From Pseudophaeobacter flagellatus (lineage in GTDB: Bacteria; Pseudomonadota; Alphaproteobacteria; Rhodobacterales; Rhodobacteraceae): DNA of 64,000 nt. This document shows positions 26,391 to 36,300 of this stretch, in pieces. The DNA lies in NCBI RefSeq assembly GCF_021228235.1, contig NZ_JAJQRG010000007.1:1-64000 (forward strand), given 5' to 3'. Each line of letters begins with the position of its first letter. Positions within the stretch are counted from its first letter, which is position 1. The position numbers were made by a program, and so were the translations under genes. The notes under the pieces are model-generated. The model was not told the DNA's origin, made no database searches, and saw nothing but the letters and a program-made list of their open reading frames with translations.

Positions 26391-27288
26391 GGGGTCTTCC
26401 TCTTGTCACATCACTGTGGGGCAGGTTCAGTCCCGCCGCCGGTTGTTCTGGGTCCTGGACCAGCTGGGCAAGACCTTCAGCCCCACCCGCCAGCCACATC
26501 AGATCGTCTGCATAATTCTCGCGCAGCATGGCGCATTGGATCTCGTCAAAGGGGCGCCAGCGCCCCTCGCCCTGAGGCAGGGCACAGGCGGCGCTGTCCA
26601 TAAGATGCGCCCGCATCTCCTCTAACCGCATAGAGCTGTTGAGCCGCACCCGCGCATGGCTGCGCGGTGCCTCTTTGCCGCTCAGAACAGACAGCTGAAC
26701 TTCAGGGCGGCCGCCAAAGGTTTCAAACGGCAGGACCTTAATGGCGACACCCGGCATCGCACAGGCAATATCGCTGATCACATCGCGCCAGGTGCGGCGA
26801 CTGGTGGCAAGATTTTGCACTTGCCGTGCAGAGGGCACCCTGTGGCCGCGCACTACCGCATAGGTCAGGGCCGAGGTCCAGTAGGATTCCAGACTGCGGA
26901 TATTCAGCGCAACCGTATTCAGCTGCCCGTCAAAGGCCTCGGCGTAGCGCGCCATGCGTTCGCCAACACCACTATATAGCCCGCCCAGACGCAGGTTGGT
27001 GCGGGTGCTGCCAATCAGGTTTTCATCGCTGATCACCAGAGTTTCGACCCCGCGGGCGCGGCTTTGGTTCAAATTCATCCGGATCCGCCCGCGCGCCCGT
27101 TTGGCATGGGCGTCACCGCGCCCCACTGCTGGGGTGGGCAGCACCCCATTCAACAGCCCGTTGCGTGTCCTTCGCGGCCCCCAAAACCCAATTCCCTGCA
27201 TGGCAAGATCTGCCGCATTCTGGCGCAGATACTCCTGAAAGGAAGTAGTGGCACAGCGGTGTGCCCCGAGGTGAAGACAGACTTGCAT
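26338..27288 (-). CDS. Sulfotransferase-like protein
   Basis: A 316-residue protein opening [18 protein letters not shown], which resembles the 5'-phosphosulfate-binding P-loop of sulfotransferases (H-x-GxxKxGTTS) but has Arg-Cys-Ala in place of Lys-x-Gly-Thr. A second candidate 3'-phosphate segment is [10 protein letters not shown]. If active it would use PAPS; the altered loop makes this uncertain. Upstream is AGGAAA at good spacing. Its 3' end runs into the mutase gene (stop at 26338, mutase start at 26390), on the same strand, so the mutase is translated from the same message. The functional link to propionate is unclear. Confidence 0.6.
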   Translation of the reverse strand: MQVCLHLGAHRCATTSFQEYLRQNAADLAMQGIGFWGPRRTRNGLLNGVLPTPAVGRGDAHAKRARGRIRMNLNQSRARGVETLVISDENLIGSTRTNLRLGGLYSGVGERMARYAEAFDGQLNTVALNIRSLESYWTSALTYAVVRGHRVPSARQVQNLATSRRTWRDVISDIACAMPGVAIKVLPFETFGGRPEVQLSVLSGKEAPRSHARVRLNSSMRLEEMRAHLMDSAACALPQGEGRWRPFDEIQCAMLRENYADDLMWLAGGAEGLAQLVQDPEQPAAGLNLPHSDVTRGRPHDKQAQDKHNRRLAGSG

Positions 27289-27310
27289 CGCATTTCCTGT
27301 GTGTTGGACA

Positions 27311-27329
27311 GGGGGCCTTTTGTGCCCCC
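27311..27329 (-). promoter_or_regulatory. Leader hairpin of the sulfotransferase-like gene
   Basis: GGGGGC, seven-base loop, GCCCCC, lying 23 bases before the gene start on the minus strand. It may affect translation or mark a terminator from upstream transcription. Confidence 0.35.
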
Positions 27330-27468
27330 CGGTTAGGGAAAGGTGCGTCATCATTAGCCCCTGCCCCTCTCAAAGCGATTAACAACTGTGCGGTTATTTC
27401 TGTCCTGCGACCAATTCCCCATCGCAATTACGCGCCAGCCGCATATATTGAACCCAACAGGAGAGATT

Positions 27469-27915
27469 ATGAAACCATTCCTAGCCCTTGTTTTATCAAG
27501 TTTTCTCACCCCCGTGCTGGGCGGTTCTGCACTGGCCGACACGGCGGAACAACCGGCCTTGATCCAATCCGGCGAAGGGATTGATCTGGCCAGTTTCCAG
27601 TGGCACAAACGCCCGGTAGTGGTCTTTGCCGATAGCCCTGAGGATCCGCGCTTCAAGGAGCAGATGACATATCTGGAGAGCGAGCCGCAGGTGCTGCTGG
27701 ACCGCGATGTCGTGGTCTTGACCGATACCGACCCAAGCGCGGCTTCGTCTCTGCGCAAAGCGCTGCGCCCGCGCGGATTCATGCTGGTGTTGGTGGGTAA
27801 GGATGGCGGCGTCAAGCTGCGCAAGCCGCTCCCCTGGACGGTGCGCGAGTTGTCCCGCAGCATCGACAAGTTTCCAGATCGTCTGCGCGAGGTAGAAGAC
27901 CGGCGCGAGAACTGA
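27469..27915 (+). CDS. DUF4174 family secreted protein
   Basis: A 148-residue protein with a signal peptide (MKPFLALVLSSFLTPVLGGS, cleaved after ALA). The mature domain (about residues 40 to 140) reads HKRPVVVFADSPEDPRF and RGFMLVLVGKDGGVKLRKP with PWTVRELSRSIDKFP, the thioredoxin-like pattern of DUF4174, but no CxxC. Periplasmic, unknown function. AGGAGAGA precedes the start. Confidence 0.8.
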   Translation: MKPFLALVLSSFLTPVLGGSALADTAEQPALIQSGEGIDLASFQWHKRPVVVFADSPEDPRFKEQMTYLESEPQVLLDRDVVVLTDTDPSAASSLRKALRPRGFMLVLVGKDGGVKLRKPLPWTVRELSRSIDKFPDRLREVEDRREN

Positions 27916-27919
27916 CGCG

Positions 27920-28420
27920 CTAGCCGTTGCTGCGCACGTAGATTACCGCCTTGGCCTGGGCATCTACAATCATGATGCCATGGCCGTCGGGGATGAAGGC
28001 CATGCGCGAGGTGGGATTCATTATCGCCTGATGGTAGATTGATTTGACCAGCTCGCTCATACAGTTGACCCCGGCCAGACCCGAATTCAACACACTGATC
28101 CCCTGCGGTAAATCCCGCGACATGATGGCTTCGACCAGCGCGTTGGGGGATTTGTTGCCGACCTTGAAGACCAGCGGCTGCCCCTGCTCCAGCATTTTGA
28201 GCCCGGTATCCACCGATCGCGCCGCCGTCAAAAGCGATGAAATGCGGGGGGATTCGGTGTGGAAGACCGCCGCGGTGCAGGTGCTGCTGGATTGAAAGAA
28301 ATAGGTCTCGCCCAACGTGACCCATTGGGACAGCTGCAAACGCAGATCTTCTTCCTTGTCCAAGGCACAGCCTGAGATAACAAAAACCGTTAAAATCAGA
28401 GCCACTGCAGAACGAAGCAT
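27920..28420 (-). CDS. Predicted lipoprotein, unknown function
   Basis: A 166-residue protein with a lipobox (LTVFVISGCA, Cys 18). The mature part is about 148 residues and includes two further Cys (in SSSTCTAAVF and LAGVNCMSEL) that could form a disulfide, and a C-terminal GHGIMIVDAQAKAVIYVRS strand pair. No family recognised. It converges with the DUF4174 gene, stops four bases apart. Confidence 0.7.
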   Translation of the reverse strand: MLRSAVALILTVFVISGCALDKEEDLRLQLSQWVTLGETYFFQSSSTCTAAVFHTESPRISSLLTAARSVDTGLKMLEQGQPLVFKVGNKSPNALVEAIMSRDLPQGISVLNSGLAGVNCMSELVKSIYHQAIMNPTSRMAFIPDGHGIMIVDAQAKAVIYVRSNG

Positions 28421-28696
28421 ACGTCACCTTGCGAATAATCGATAGGCGTGGTGTCGCATGAAAAGCTAAAGATTTGGTGCATGGATCTTGTGCGGCAGCA
28501 TTTTTCTCCCTGGCGCCCTGCCCCATGACCCGTCGGTTGACGGCTCGACCGGATGACTGATTAGTCAGCCGATTTTGCCGGGCAGCAGAGATCGGCATTG
28601 GGGCAGGCAAAACGCGCAGGCGCTGCCTGGGCAACTGCGACAGTGAGAAACCAAAGCCCCCTGCCCCCGCTGTCGCGCCTATGCCTGCCCCAAAAG

Positions 28697-30748
28697 TCAC
28701 CCCGCAAATTCCATGATCACATCGTCAACCGCCAAGCTATCGCCCGCGCTTGCGTTGATCTTGGCAATCACGCCTTTCTTTTCGGCGCGCAGGATATTTT
28801 CCATCTTCATCGCCTCAACCGTGCACAATGCCTGGCCCTCATGCACCTCATCACCAACCTCGACCTCGACCTTGACGATCAATCCCGGCATTGGGCACAG
28901 CAGCAGTTTAGAGGTATCAGGCACGATTTTATCTGGCATCAGCTCGGCCAGTTCGGCCTGCCGGGGCGTGCGCACATGTACGATAAGGTCGGCCCCGCGT
29001 GACCGGATGCGAAAGCCCCCAGAGACCTTGCCGACCTTCAACACCAAAGGTGTGCCATTGACATCAATTGTCGCCAGCTGATCACCCGGCGTCCATCTGC
29101 TGGAAATGCGCATGGTGCCGCCATCTTCAAAGGTAACCGAAGCCCCCAGCTGGTCGGCCTCGATGCTAACGGGGAAGTGCTGCCCCTGCAGCGAAACCAT
29201 CCAGTCCGCGCCAACCCGGCGTTCGTGGTTGTCCATACGGCCCGATACCCGCGCGCGGCGAATTTCGGCCACCCGGTGCATCGCCGCTGCCGAGGCTGCG
29301 ATGCGGCGCAGGTCAGCCTCGGGCAGTTCAACCCCGTCAAAGCCTTCTGGGTATTGTTCTTCGATAAAGGCGGTGGTCATCGTGCCATCAATAAAGATCG
29401 GGTGATCCATCACCGCCGACAGGAACGGCAGGTTATGGCCGATGCCTTCTACCTCGAACCCGTCCAGCGCGTTGCGCATCGCCTCGATCGCCTGATCGCG
29501 GGTTGGTGCCCAGGTGCAGAGCTTGGCAATCATCGGGTCATAATACATCGAGATCTCGCCGCCTTCATAGACGCCGGTATCATTGCGCACCGCGATGCCA
29601 TCGCCTGCCGGGGCATCGCCCTGCCATTTGCCACTGTCCAACAGGGGACCGGCGGCAAGCTCGGCGGGCGGGCGGTAACGGGTCAGGCGGCCAATCGAAG
29701 GCAAAAAGCCGCGATAGGGATCTTCGGCATAGAGCCGGTTTTCAATTGCCCAGCCGTTCAGCTGCACATCGTCCTGGGAAATACTCAGCGGTTCACCGTT
29801 GGCAACCCGGATCATCTGTTCAACCAGATCGACGCCAGTGATCAGCTCGGTCACGGGATGTTCCACCTGCAGGCGGGTGTTCATCTCCAAGAAGTAAAAG
29901 TTCTTGTCGCCATCGACGATAAATTCCACGGTGCCGGCAGAGGCATAGTCAACCGCCTGCGCCAGCGCGACCGCCTGTTCGCCCATCGCCTTGCGGGTGG
30001 CTTCATCCAGGAAGGGGCTTGGTGCTTCCTCCACAACTTTCTGCTGGCGGCGCTGGATCGAGCATTCGCGCTCGCCCAGGTAAATGCCATTGCCATGGGT
30101 ATCGCAGAGCACCTGAATTTCGATATGGCGCGGCTGGGTGATAAATTTCTCGATGAAGATACGATCATCGCCAAAGGAGTTTGCCGCCTCGTTCTTGGAA
30201 GACTGAAAGCCCTCGCGGGCCTCTGCATCGTTCCAGGCAATCCGCATGCCCTTGCCGCCGCCGCCAGCTGAAGCCTTGAGCATCACAGGATAGCCGATCT
30301 CTTGCGAGATCTTCACCGCATCATCCGCGTCTTCAATCAGGCCCATGTGGCCTGGAACCGTGGAAACGTCGGCCTCCTTGGCGATCTTCTTCGAGGTGAT
30401 CTTATCGCCCATTTTTTCAATGGCACCAACGGGGGGGCCGACAAAGGCAACGCCTTCGGCTGCCAGGGCCTCGGCAAATTTCGAATTCTCCGACAGGAAA
30501 CCATAGCCGGGGTGTACCGCTTGGGCGCCCGTGGCGCGGATGGCCTCCATCACCTTGTCGATGACGATATAGGACTGGTTCGCCGGGGGGGGGCCGATAT
30601 GCACCGCCTCATCGGCCATTTGCACATGCAGGGCCTGCTTGTCCGCGTCCGAATAAATCGCAACGGTTTTGATACCCATCTTGCGGGCTGTCTTGATAAC
30701 ACGGCAGGCGATTTCGCCTCGGTTCGCGATCAGGATCTTTTCAAACAT
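28697..30748 (-). CDS. pccA: Propionyl-CoA carboxylase, biotin-carrying alpha subunit
   Basis: A 683-residue subunit. The biotin carboxylase part (about residues 1 to 450) starts MFEKILIANRGEIACRVI and has the ATP loop KASAGGGGKGMRI and EMNTRLQVEHPVTE. A PCC-specific BT domain follows (about 490 to 600), and the biotin carrier domain ends the chain with the biotinylated Lys in VEAMKMEN (about residue 648). This matches the Roseobacter PCC type of known structure. A nine-C run falls within codons for GPPPA near residue 53. It carboxylates biotin for PccB. Confidence 0.95.
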   Translation of the reverse strand: MFEKILIANRGEIACRVIKTARKMGIKTVAIYSDADKQALHVQMADEAVHIGPPPANQSYIVIDKVMEAIRATGAQAVHPGYGFLSENSKFAEALAAEGVAFVGPPVGAIEKMGDKITSKKIAKEADVSTVPGHMGLIEDADDAVKISQEIGYPVMLKASAGGGGKGMRIAWNDAEAREGFQSSKNEAANSFGDDRIFIEKFITQPRHIEIQVLCDTHGNGIYLGERECSIQRRQQKVVEEAPSPFLDEATRKAMGEQAVALAQAVDYASAGTVEFIVDGDKNFYFLEMNTRLQVEHPVTELITGVDLVEQMIRVANGEPLSISQDDVQLNGWAIENRLYAEDPYRGFLPSIGRLTRYRPPAELAAGPLLDSGKWQGDAPAGDGIAVRNDTGVYEGGEISMYYDPMIAKLCTWAPTRDQAIEAMRNALDGFEVEGIGHNLPFLSAVMDHPIFIDGTMTTAFIEEQYPEGFDGVELPEADLRRIAASAAAMHRVAEIRRARVSGRMDNHERRVGADWMVSLQGQHFPVSIEADQLGASVTFEDGGTMRISSRWTPGDQLATIDVNGTPLVLKVGKVSGGFRIRSRGADLIVHVRTPRQAELAELMPDKIVPDTSKLLLCPMPGLIVKVEVEVGDEVHEGQALCTVEAMKMENILRAEKKGVIAKINASAGDSLAVDDVIMEFAG
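30585..30593. repeat. Nine-base homopolymer inside pccA
   Basis: A run of nine G on the plus strand (nine C in the pccA message) within codons around residues 52 to 55. Length change would shift the reading frame and cut the protein early. Confidence 0.8.
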
Positions 30749-30783
30749 TAGCAGTCCCTTGTTCTTTTATATGCCGGAATGCA

Positions 30784-30822
30784 AAACGCCGCGGCTGCGC
30801 CCATGGCGCGCCCGCGGCGTTT
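30784..30822 (-). terminator. Terminator of the 67-residue lipoprotein gene
   Basis: Perfect 11-base arms AAACGCCGCGG and CCGCGGCGTTT with a further GC-rich dyad inside. On the minus strand the stem ends GGCGTTTTGC, a short U-run, 67 bases after the lipoprotein stop and before the pccA start. It would separate the lipoprotein gene from pccA. Confidence 0.7.
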
Positions 30823-30888
30823 GCGTGGATGTCATGTGCCGCCCGAGAATGGGCTAGGCAGGTAAAAAGGCGGCGCGCAGATGCGGCC

Positions 30889-31092
30889 TTAACACTTACG
30901 GGGGTTTTCCTTGCAGTAGATGAGGTTGGCAGCCGCCCCAACGGCCGCGCCGGTGACCAGATTGCCATGCAGCAAAGCCGACCCGGCCGCCCCGGCGCCT
31001 GCGCCGAAAATGACCTGTTCGCCGGTCGTGTCGCCACAGGCAGACAGCGTCGCGGCCGCACCAAACCCAAGTGTAAAGATGATTGCTCGCAT
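30889..31092 (-). CDS. Small lipoprotein with a glycine-zipper
   Basis: A 67-residue protein: signal with lipobox TLSAC (Cys 19), then GDTTGEQVIFGAGAGAAG and NLVTGAAVGAAANLIYC, a Gly/Ala-rich zipper that would insert in membrane, and a tail KENPRKC. Glycine-zipper lipoproteins often sit in the outer membrane. AAGGAG precedes the start. No closer family recognised. Confidence 0.75.
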   Translation of the reverse strand: MRAIIFTLGFGAAATLSACGDTTGEQVIFGAGAGAAGSALLHGNLVTGAAVGAAANLIYCKENPRKC

Positions 31093-31311
31093 GATGATAC
31101 TCCTTCTCTGCGGGAGAGTTGCTCTCGCAGCCAAAAAGCAGTTGCCGCGGTGTCAAGCAATGGCACCGCGCAAAGAGACGCGAAATGAGCAGGAGCGCGC
31201 CCATGGGTCACCCCTCTTCGGCGGGCTCCTGCCTGTCCTGTGGTGCCGCCCTGGACAATCAGGCGAGCAGAGCCGGAAAACAGCGGGGCACTGCCATGAA
31301 CCTGCAGGTTG

Positions 31312-31339
31312 GCTGCGCGGGGATCCCCCCCTGCGCAGC
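31312..31339 (-). terminator. Hairpin after the 118-residue unknown gene
   Basis: GCTGCGC and GCGCAGC arms extended inside by GGGG and CCCC. It begins 31 bases beyond the stop of the minus-strand gene. No U-tract, so a weak terminator call. Confidence 0.45.
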
Positions 31340-31369
31340 ACCGGCAGACATCATGGTTAGCCCCAGTTT

Positions 31370-31726
31370 TCACAGGATTTTCCCCTCAAACGCATCCGGG
31401 AATGACAGCTGCGCTGCCTCCATGTCGATCACCAAAAGCGCCTCGTATGAAGCGGGATCAAAGGGATCTTCAGCAGGGAGAACCTCGCGGCCAAACAGCC
31501 AGCTCAGCCGACCGGCATCCAGGTTGCCACGTTCAAAGGGTTGGTCGCCAAACTGCTGCAACAGCGCCTGCATAAACGCGGCGTCGGCGCGGCGGTCCAT
31601 TGGCTTGCGATCCCGAAAGCGTTCGCGTCGCGTCAGTGCGGTTACCCCTTTGGGATTGGGACGACGCACGATAAATTGGAAATCTGTTCCTGGCAAACGG
31701 CCAGGGAACCCACGGTGCTTTAACAT
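31370..31726 (-). CDS. Hypothetical protein, 118 residues
   Basis: Opens MLKHRGFPGRLPGTDFQFIV and is basic in its first half (RRPNPKGVTALTRRERFRDR), then acidic and ordered (MQALLQQFGDQPFERGNLDAG, RLSWLFGREV) with a C-terminal EALLVIDMEAAQLSFPDAFE. No signal peptide. Not recognised. The start has GGAGG at good spacing; an upstream in-frame start lacks one. It lies in a minus-strand series between pccB and pccA. Confidence 0.65.
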   Translation of the reverse strand: MLKHRGFPGRLPGTDFQFIVRRPNPKGVTALTRRERFRDRKPMDRRADAAFMQALLQQFGDQPFERGNLDAGRLSWLFGREVLPAEDPFDPASYEALLVIDMEAAQLSFPDAFEGKIL

Positions 31727-31795
31727 GATGGTGCCTCCAGTCCGGCACCCCGAGGGTCGGCTGGGGCCGGCCACAGGGCCGGACCCCTCTTGTCG

Positions 31796-31936
31796 TTACT
31801 TGTATTTGCCGGTGTATTCTGGCTCAACCGAGATGGGCTCGGGCTCAACCACAACAAATTCTTCCTGCTTGCTGCCGCAGGCGGCAACCATCGCCAGCAA
31901 ACCCGCCAGCGTGATAAACTTGATGCTCTTGGACAT
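31796..31936 (-). CDS. 46-residue lipoprotein
   Basis: The minus strand reads MSKSIKFITLAGLLAMVAAC with lipobox Cys 20, then GSKQEEFVVVEPEPISVEP and EYTGKYK with a stop at 31796. AGGAGA lies six to seven bases before the start. The signal and lipobox are textbook and the mature peptide is only 27 residues, acidic and Pro/Val-rich, like other tiny Rhodobacteraceae lipoproteins. Function unknown. It sits between an unknown protein and a DUF6497-type gene. Confidence 0.8.
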   Translation of the reverse strand: MSKSIKFITLAGLLAMVAACGSKQEEFVVVEPEPISVEPEYTGKYK

Positions 31937-32150
31937 TTCTGTCTCCTGATTTGTTTTGCGACGCCGTCAGCACTCGGGGTGCTGTCCGGCCCCAGCCTCA
32001 ATAGGTGAAAGGTACTGCGACCAATCGCGCCAAGGATAGCCGGGATAACGGCCAATTCACATCGAAAAGCTGCCCCACCAAGGGCCTGTGACCACAAAGT
32101 CGCAAAAACCTGCCGAGCCCTGCAGCCTGCCGCAAGATATTGTAGGGACA

Positions 32151-32732
32151 TCAGAATGCCTCCCAGATGCAGCGGTCTTTTTCCAGGCGATAGGCCTCAA
32201 AAAACTGGGTTGCTTCGGCGTCCTGAAAGCCAAACTCCACCGGACGGTCCGAAAAGGAGATCACCACCATGCTAGGCGACAGCGCGTGTTCGCGCAGGTA
32301 GTCCCGCGCGACAGAGCCGCAAAGATGCTCCATGTCGGCGGCGCTGCGTTCATAATCCATGCGCCTGCCCCCAGCCGCAGTTGCGTCATCTGTCGCATCC
32401 GACTGGCGCGAAATCTCTGGAGCGACAAAGCGAAACCGAGCCCAGAGCTCCCCCGGGCTATCATCCAACAGCACCTCTGACAGCAGAACCCGCTGACCAG
32501 ACGGCACGGAAACCGGCACAAATGCCCCCGATAGATTGGCCTCATCCGCGTGAACGGGCAGGACAACCAGCGATAGGGTCACGGCACAGCCAAACAAAGC
32601 TGCCGTCGAAACAGGGGGAACCGAACCACCCAAACCGCAACCCCACCCCCCAATGGCTTGGGCTCCTCCGGGCGGGGCTGCTGGCGCTGCGCCACTGGCG
32701 CGCGCTATCTGGTATTGGTTGGGATGGATCAT
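32151..32732 (-). CDS. DUF6497-like secreted protein
   Basis: A 193-residue frame. A hydrophobic signal (TAALFGCAVTLSLVVLPVHA) starts only at about residue 43, then the mature region FVPVSVPSGQRVLLSEVLLD, ARFRFVAPEIS and the C-terminal VVISFSDRPVEFGFQDAEA. This resembles the DUF6497 proteins of Roseobacters. The ATG at 32732 overlaps the preceding stop (ATGA), but the 42-residue extension before the signal is unusual, so a later non-ATG start is possible. Probably periplasmic; role unknown. Confidence 0.65.
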   Translation of the reverse strand: MIHPNQYQIARASGAAPAAPPGGAQAIGGWGCGLGGSVPPVSTAALFGCAVTLSLVVLPVHADEANLSGAFVPVSVPSGQRVLLSEVLLDDSPGELWARFRFVAPEISRQSDATDDATAAGGRRMDYERSAADMEHLCGSVARDYLREHALSPSMVVISFSDRPVEFGFQDAEATQFFEAYRLEKDRCIWEAF

Positions 32733-33151
32733 TGTCCAGTCTCGACCTCTTTGTCAAACCCTGTTGTAGATTTGTGCAACTTTTCCTCCAGCTGCACGGT
32801 TTTCAAGCGGGTTTTGCATAGCCGACCATGCCGCAGCCACCGGCTGCGCTTCGCCTCGTCGCCCAATACCGCCTTGATTTCAGAGGCCAAGTTGCCCGGC
32901 ACCCGCCCCGCAACACGCCCGCCTGCCGTCACCAGCAGACCCTCGGCCCTGGTCTCGACCTGCACCACCGGGGAAAAGCCACGCACATTTTGCACCGCGC
33001 GCCACATGTCTTGGCGGATCTGTTGCGCCAACCGCAGCGGATCTGCCAATGGCAGCGCCACGCTGGCCGAAACATCAAAGCGCGCAGGCGTCTGACGACA
33101 GAGCGTCAAGACGCCCCCTTCTTGCAGGATATGCCAACCACTCCGGCGCAT
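32729..33151 (-). CDS. Unknown protein between pccB and pccA
   Basis: A 140-residue protein opening MRRSGWHILQEGGVLTLCRQ. Pattern: strands around VSASVALPLADPLRLAQQIRQD, then SPVVQVETRAEGLLVTAGG and a basic region AKRSRWLRHGRLC. No signal or membrane segment. The start at 33151 is fixed by AAAGGGG six bases upstream; an ATG six bases earlier touches the Shine-Dalgarno sequence. It lies 11 bases after the pccB stop and overlaps the next gene by four bases, so it is in the pccB operon. Not recognised. Confidence 0.7.
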   Translation of the reverse strand: MRRSGWHILQEGGVLTLCRQTPARFDVSASVALPLADPLRLAQQIRQDMWRAVQNVRGFSPVVQVETRAEGLLVTAGGRVAGRVPGNLASEIKAVLGDEAKRSRWLRHGRLCKTRLKTVQLEEKLHKSTTGFDKEVETGQ

Positions 33152-33162
33152 CACCATCCCCT

Positions 33163-34695
<1,533 letters not shown>

Positions 34696-34768
34696 TGCAC
34701 GGGTCCCCATATAGATTTCGCCGCAGCCTAACGTCCAAGCCGTACAAGCCAAAGGTAAATTTGGCAAA

Positions 34769-34787
34769 TTTGCAAATATTTTGCATA
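34769..34787. promoter_or_regulatory. PccR-type (ScfR) operator upstream of pccB
   Basis: TTTGCAAA, three bases, TTTGCATA; the spacer is four if the second half-site is taken as TTGCATA. I recall the PccR site in Rhodobacter sphaeroides as paired TTTGCAAA with a four-base spacer. A further TTTGGCAAA-like half precedes it. The position upstream of pccB fits activation by the PccR encoded 3 kb away. Confidence 0.65.
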
Positions 34788-34935
34788 CAGTTAGTGAATA
34801 GTTGAATATTCGCTAACAAACCAACTGTTTCCAAAATCGATCCAATGCAACATATTTTTGCCATACTGCGTTCACTCTTCGTTCAAGAGGCGCAGCGCAG
34901 TATCACGCCCGGTTCACATAAAATCGGGCATCAAA

Positions 34936-36252
34936 ATGTTACGTTACAGCGAAATCATCACAGCCATGCAATACACGCGTTTCAATCTGAGTGATCCACT
35001 GAACACCAGCAGTGACGCGCCATATAAGATCAGCTATCAATATGCTGGCGGCAGCGCACCGGGGGATCTTCCGACCTCAATGGAATATAGCGGATGGCGC
35101 CGGATGAACTGGGCGGAGAAAGCCAACTTCCAAGCCGCGCTGACCCATATCGAGAGCTTTCTCAACGTCGAATTTGTGCAGGTTCAACGCACCGATGACC
35201 CCGACCTAAATGTTGCTGCCGTTTCCCTGCCCGGGGCGACAATCGGCAGCGGTGGCTACTCTATCCGTTATCAGGGCAGCAAGATCACCGATTGGGATGG
35301 CTTTGTCGCCTATGACGCAACACTGGATCTGTCCTCGGGGCACTATGTCGACCTGCTGCTGCACGAGCTGGGCCACGCCATGGGGCTGCGCCATACCTTC
35401 GAAGCCGATGACAAGTTGCCGCAGGAATATGATAGCAATCTCTACTCGGTCATGTCCTATCGCGCCAATCCACACAACGGGGAAGACAGCGACGCCATGA
35501 TGCTGTTCGACATCCTGGCCCTTCAGGATATCTGGGGCGCGGCCAGCCATAACGAAGATAACACCCGTTACACTGGCTGCCGTACCACCACCGTCGACAG
35601 CATCTGGGATACTGGCGGCATTGATATTCTGGATGCAGATGGGCGCCAGCACGGGGTCACGCTCGACCTGCGCCAGGGGGCTTTTTCATCCTTTGATAGC
35701 AGCCATGATGTGGTCATCGCCTTTGGCAGCGTGATTGAACGGGCGATTGGTGCTAGGGGGGCTGACCGGCTTATCGGCAATGGGCTCGACAATGTTTTGC
35801 ACGGCTACGGAGGCCACGATTATCTGGTTGGAAAGGCTGGCAACGACAGGATAACCGGCGGCTGGGGGCGGGATACCCTGCGGGGCGACGATGGTGATGA
35901 CCGGCTGCTGGGCGGGCATGGCCGTGACCGCCTTTGGGGCGGCGCAGGCGATGATCGTTTGGTCGGCAACGGCGGTAAAGACCGGCTGGATGGTCAAGCT
36001 GGAGATGACCTGCTGACCGGCGGATATGGCGATGATATCTTTATCTTCAAATGGCGCGGGGGCCACGACACGGTCAGCGATTTTGTCGCCTTGGAGGACC
36101 GGCTGAAGATCACCGGCCATGGCAGCCACAGTGACATTCTGGATCAGGCCTACGACAGCGCCGAGGGGGTGGTTTTTGACTTTGATACAGACAGCAGCCT
36201 ATTGCTCCGTGACGTCACATTGGCCAGCCTCGGCGAAGACTTTCTCATTTGA
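34936..36252 (+). CDS. Serralysin-like RTX metalloprotease
   Basis: A 438-residue secreted protease of the M10/serralysin type. The zinc motif HELGHAMGLRH lies near residue 143 and the Met-turn YSVMSYR near 171, both intact. About residues 270 to 395 carry glycine-rich calcium-binding repeats of GGxGxDxL type (GAGDDRLVGNGGKDRLDGQ and similar). The C-terminal acidic hydrophobic end (RDVTLASLGEDFLI) fits a type I secretion signal. No ABC exporter is in the window. No clear ribosome site was found for the start at 34936; 34966 is an alternative. Confidence 0.88.
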   Translation: MLRYSEIITAMQYTRFNLSDPLNTSSDAPYKISYQYAGGSAPGDLPTSMEYSGWRRMNWAEKANFQAALTHIESFLNVEFVQVQRTDDPDLNVAAVSLPGATIGSGGYSIRYQGSKITDWDGFVAYDATLDLSSGHYVDLLLHELGHAMGLRHTFEADDKLPQEYDSNLYSVMSYRANPHNGEDSDAMMLFDILALQDIWGAASHNEDNTRYTGCRTTTVDSIWDTGGIDILDADGRQHGVTLDLRQGAFSSFDSSHDVVIAFGSVIERAIGARGADRLIGNGLDNVLHGYGGHDYLVGKAGNDRITGGWGRDTLRGDDGDDRLLGGHGRDRLWGGAGDDRLVGNGGKDRLDGQAGDDLLTGGYGDDIFIFKWRGGHDTVSDFVALEDRLKITGHGSHSDILDQAYDSAEGVVFDFDTDSSLLLRDVTLASLGEDFLI

Positions 36253-36300
36253 GACGATCCAGGAATAGACAATCTCTACGGGCTGATCTAAGCCAGTTTC

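Noticed and set aside
31301-31341. Possible small gene on plus strand (MNLQVGC...)
   Set aside because: Coincides with a GC hairpin and lacks similarity or a ribosome site.
31720-32151. 143-codon minus-strand ORF overlapping the small lipoprotein genes
   Set aside because: A shadow in another frame of the 46-residue lipoprotein and its flanks; no similarity.
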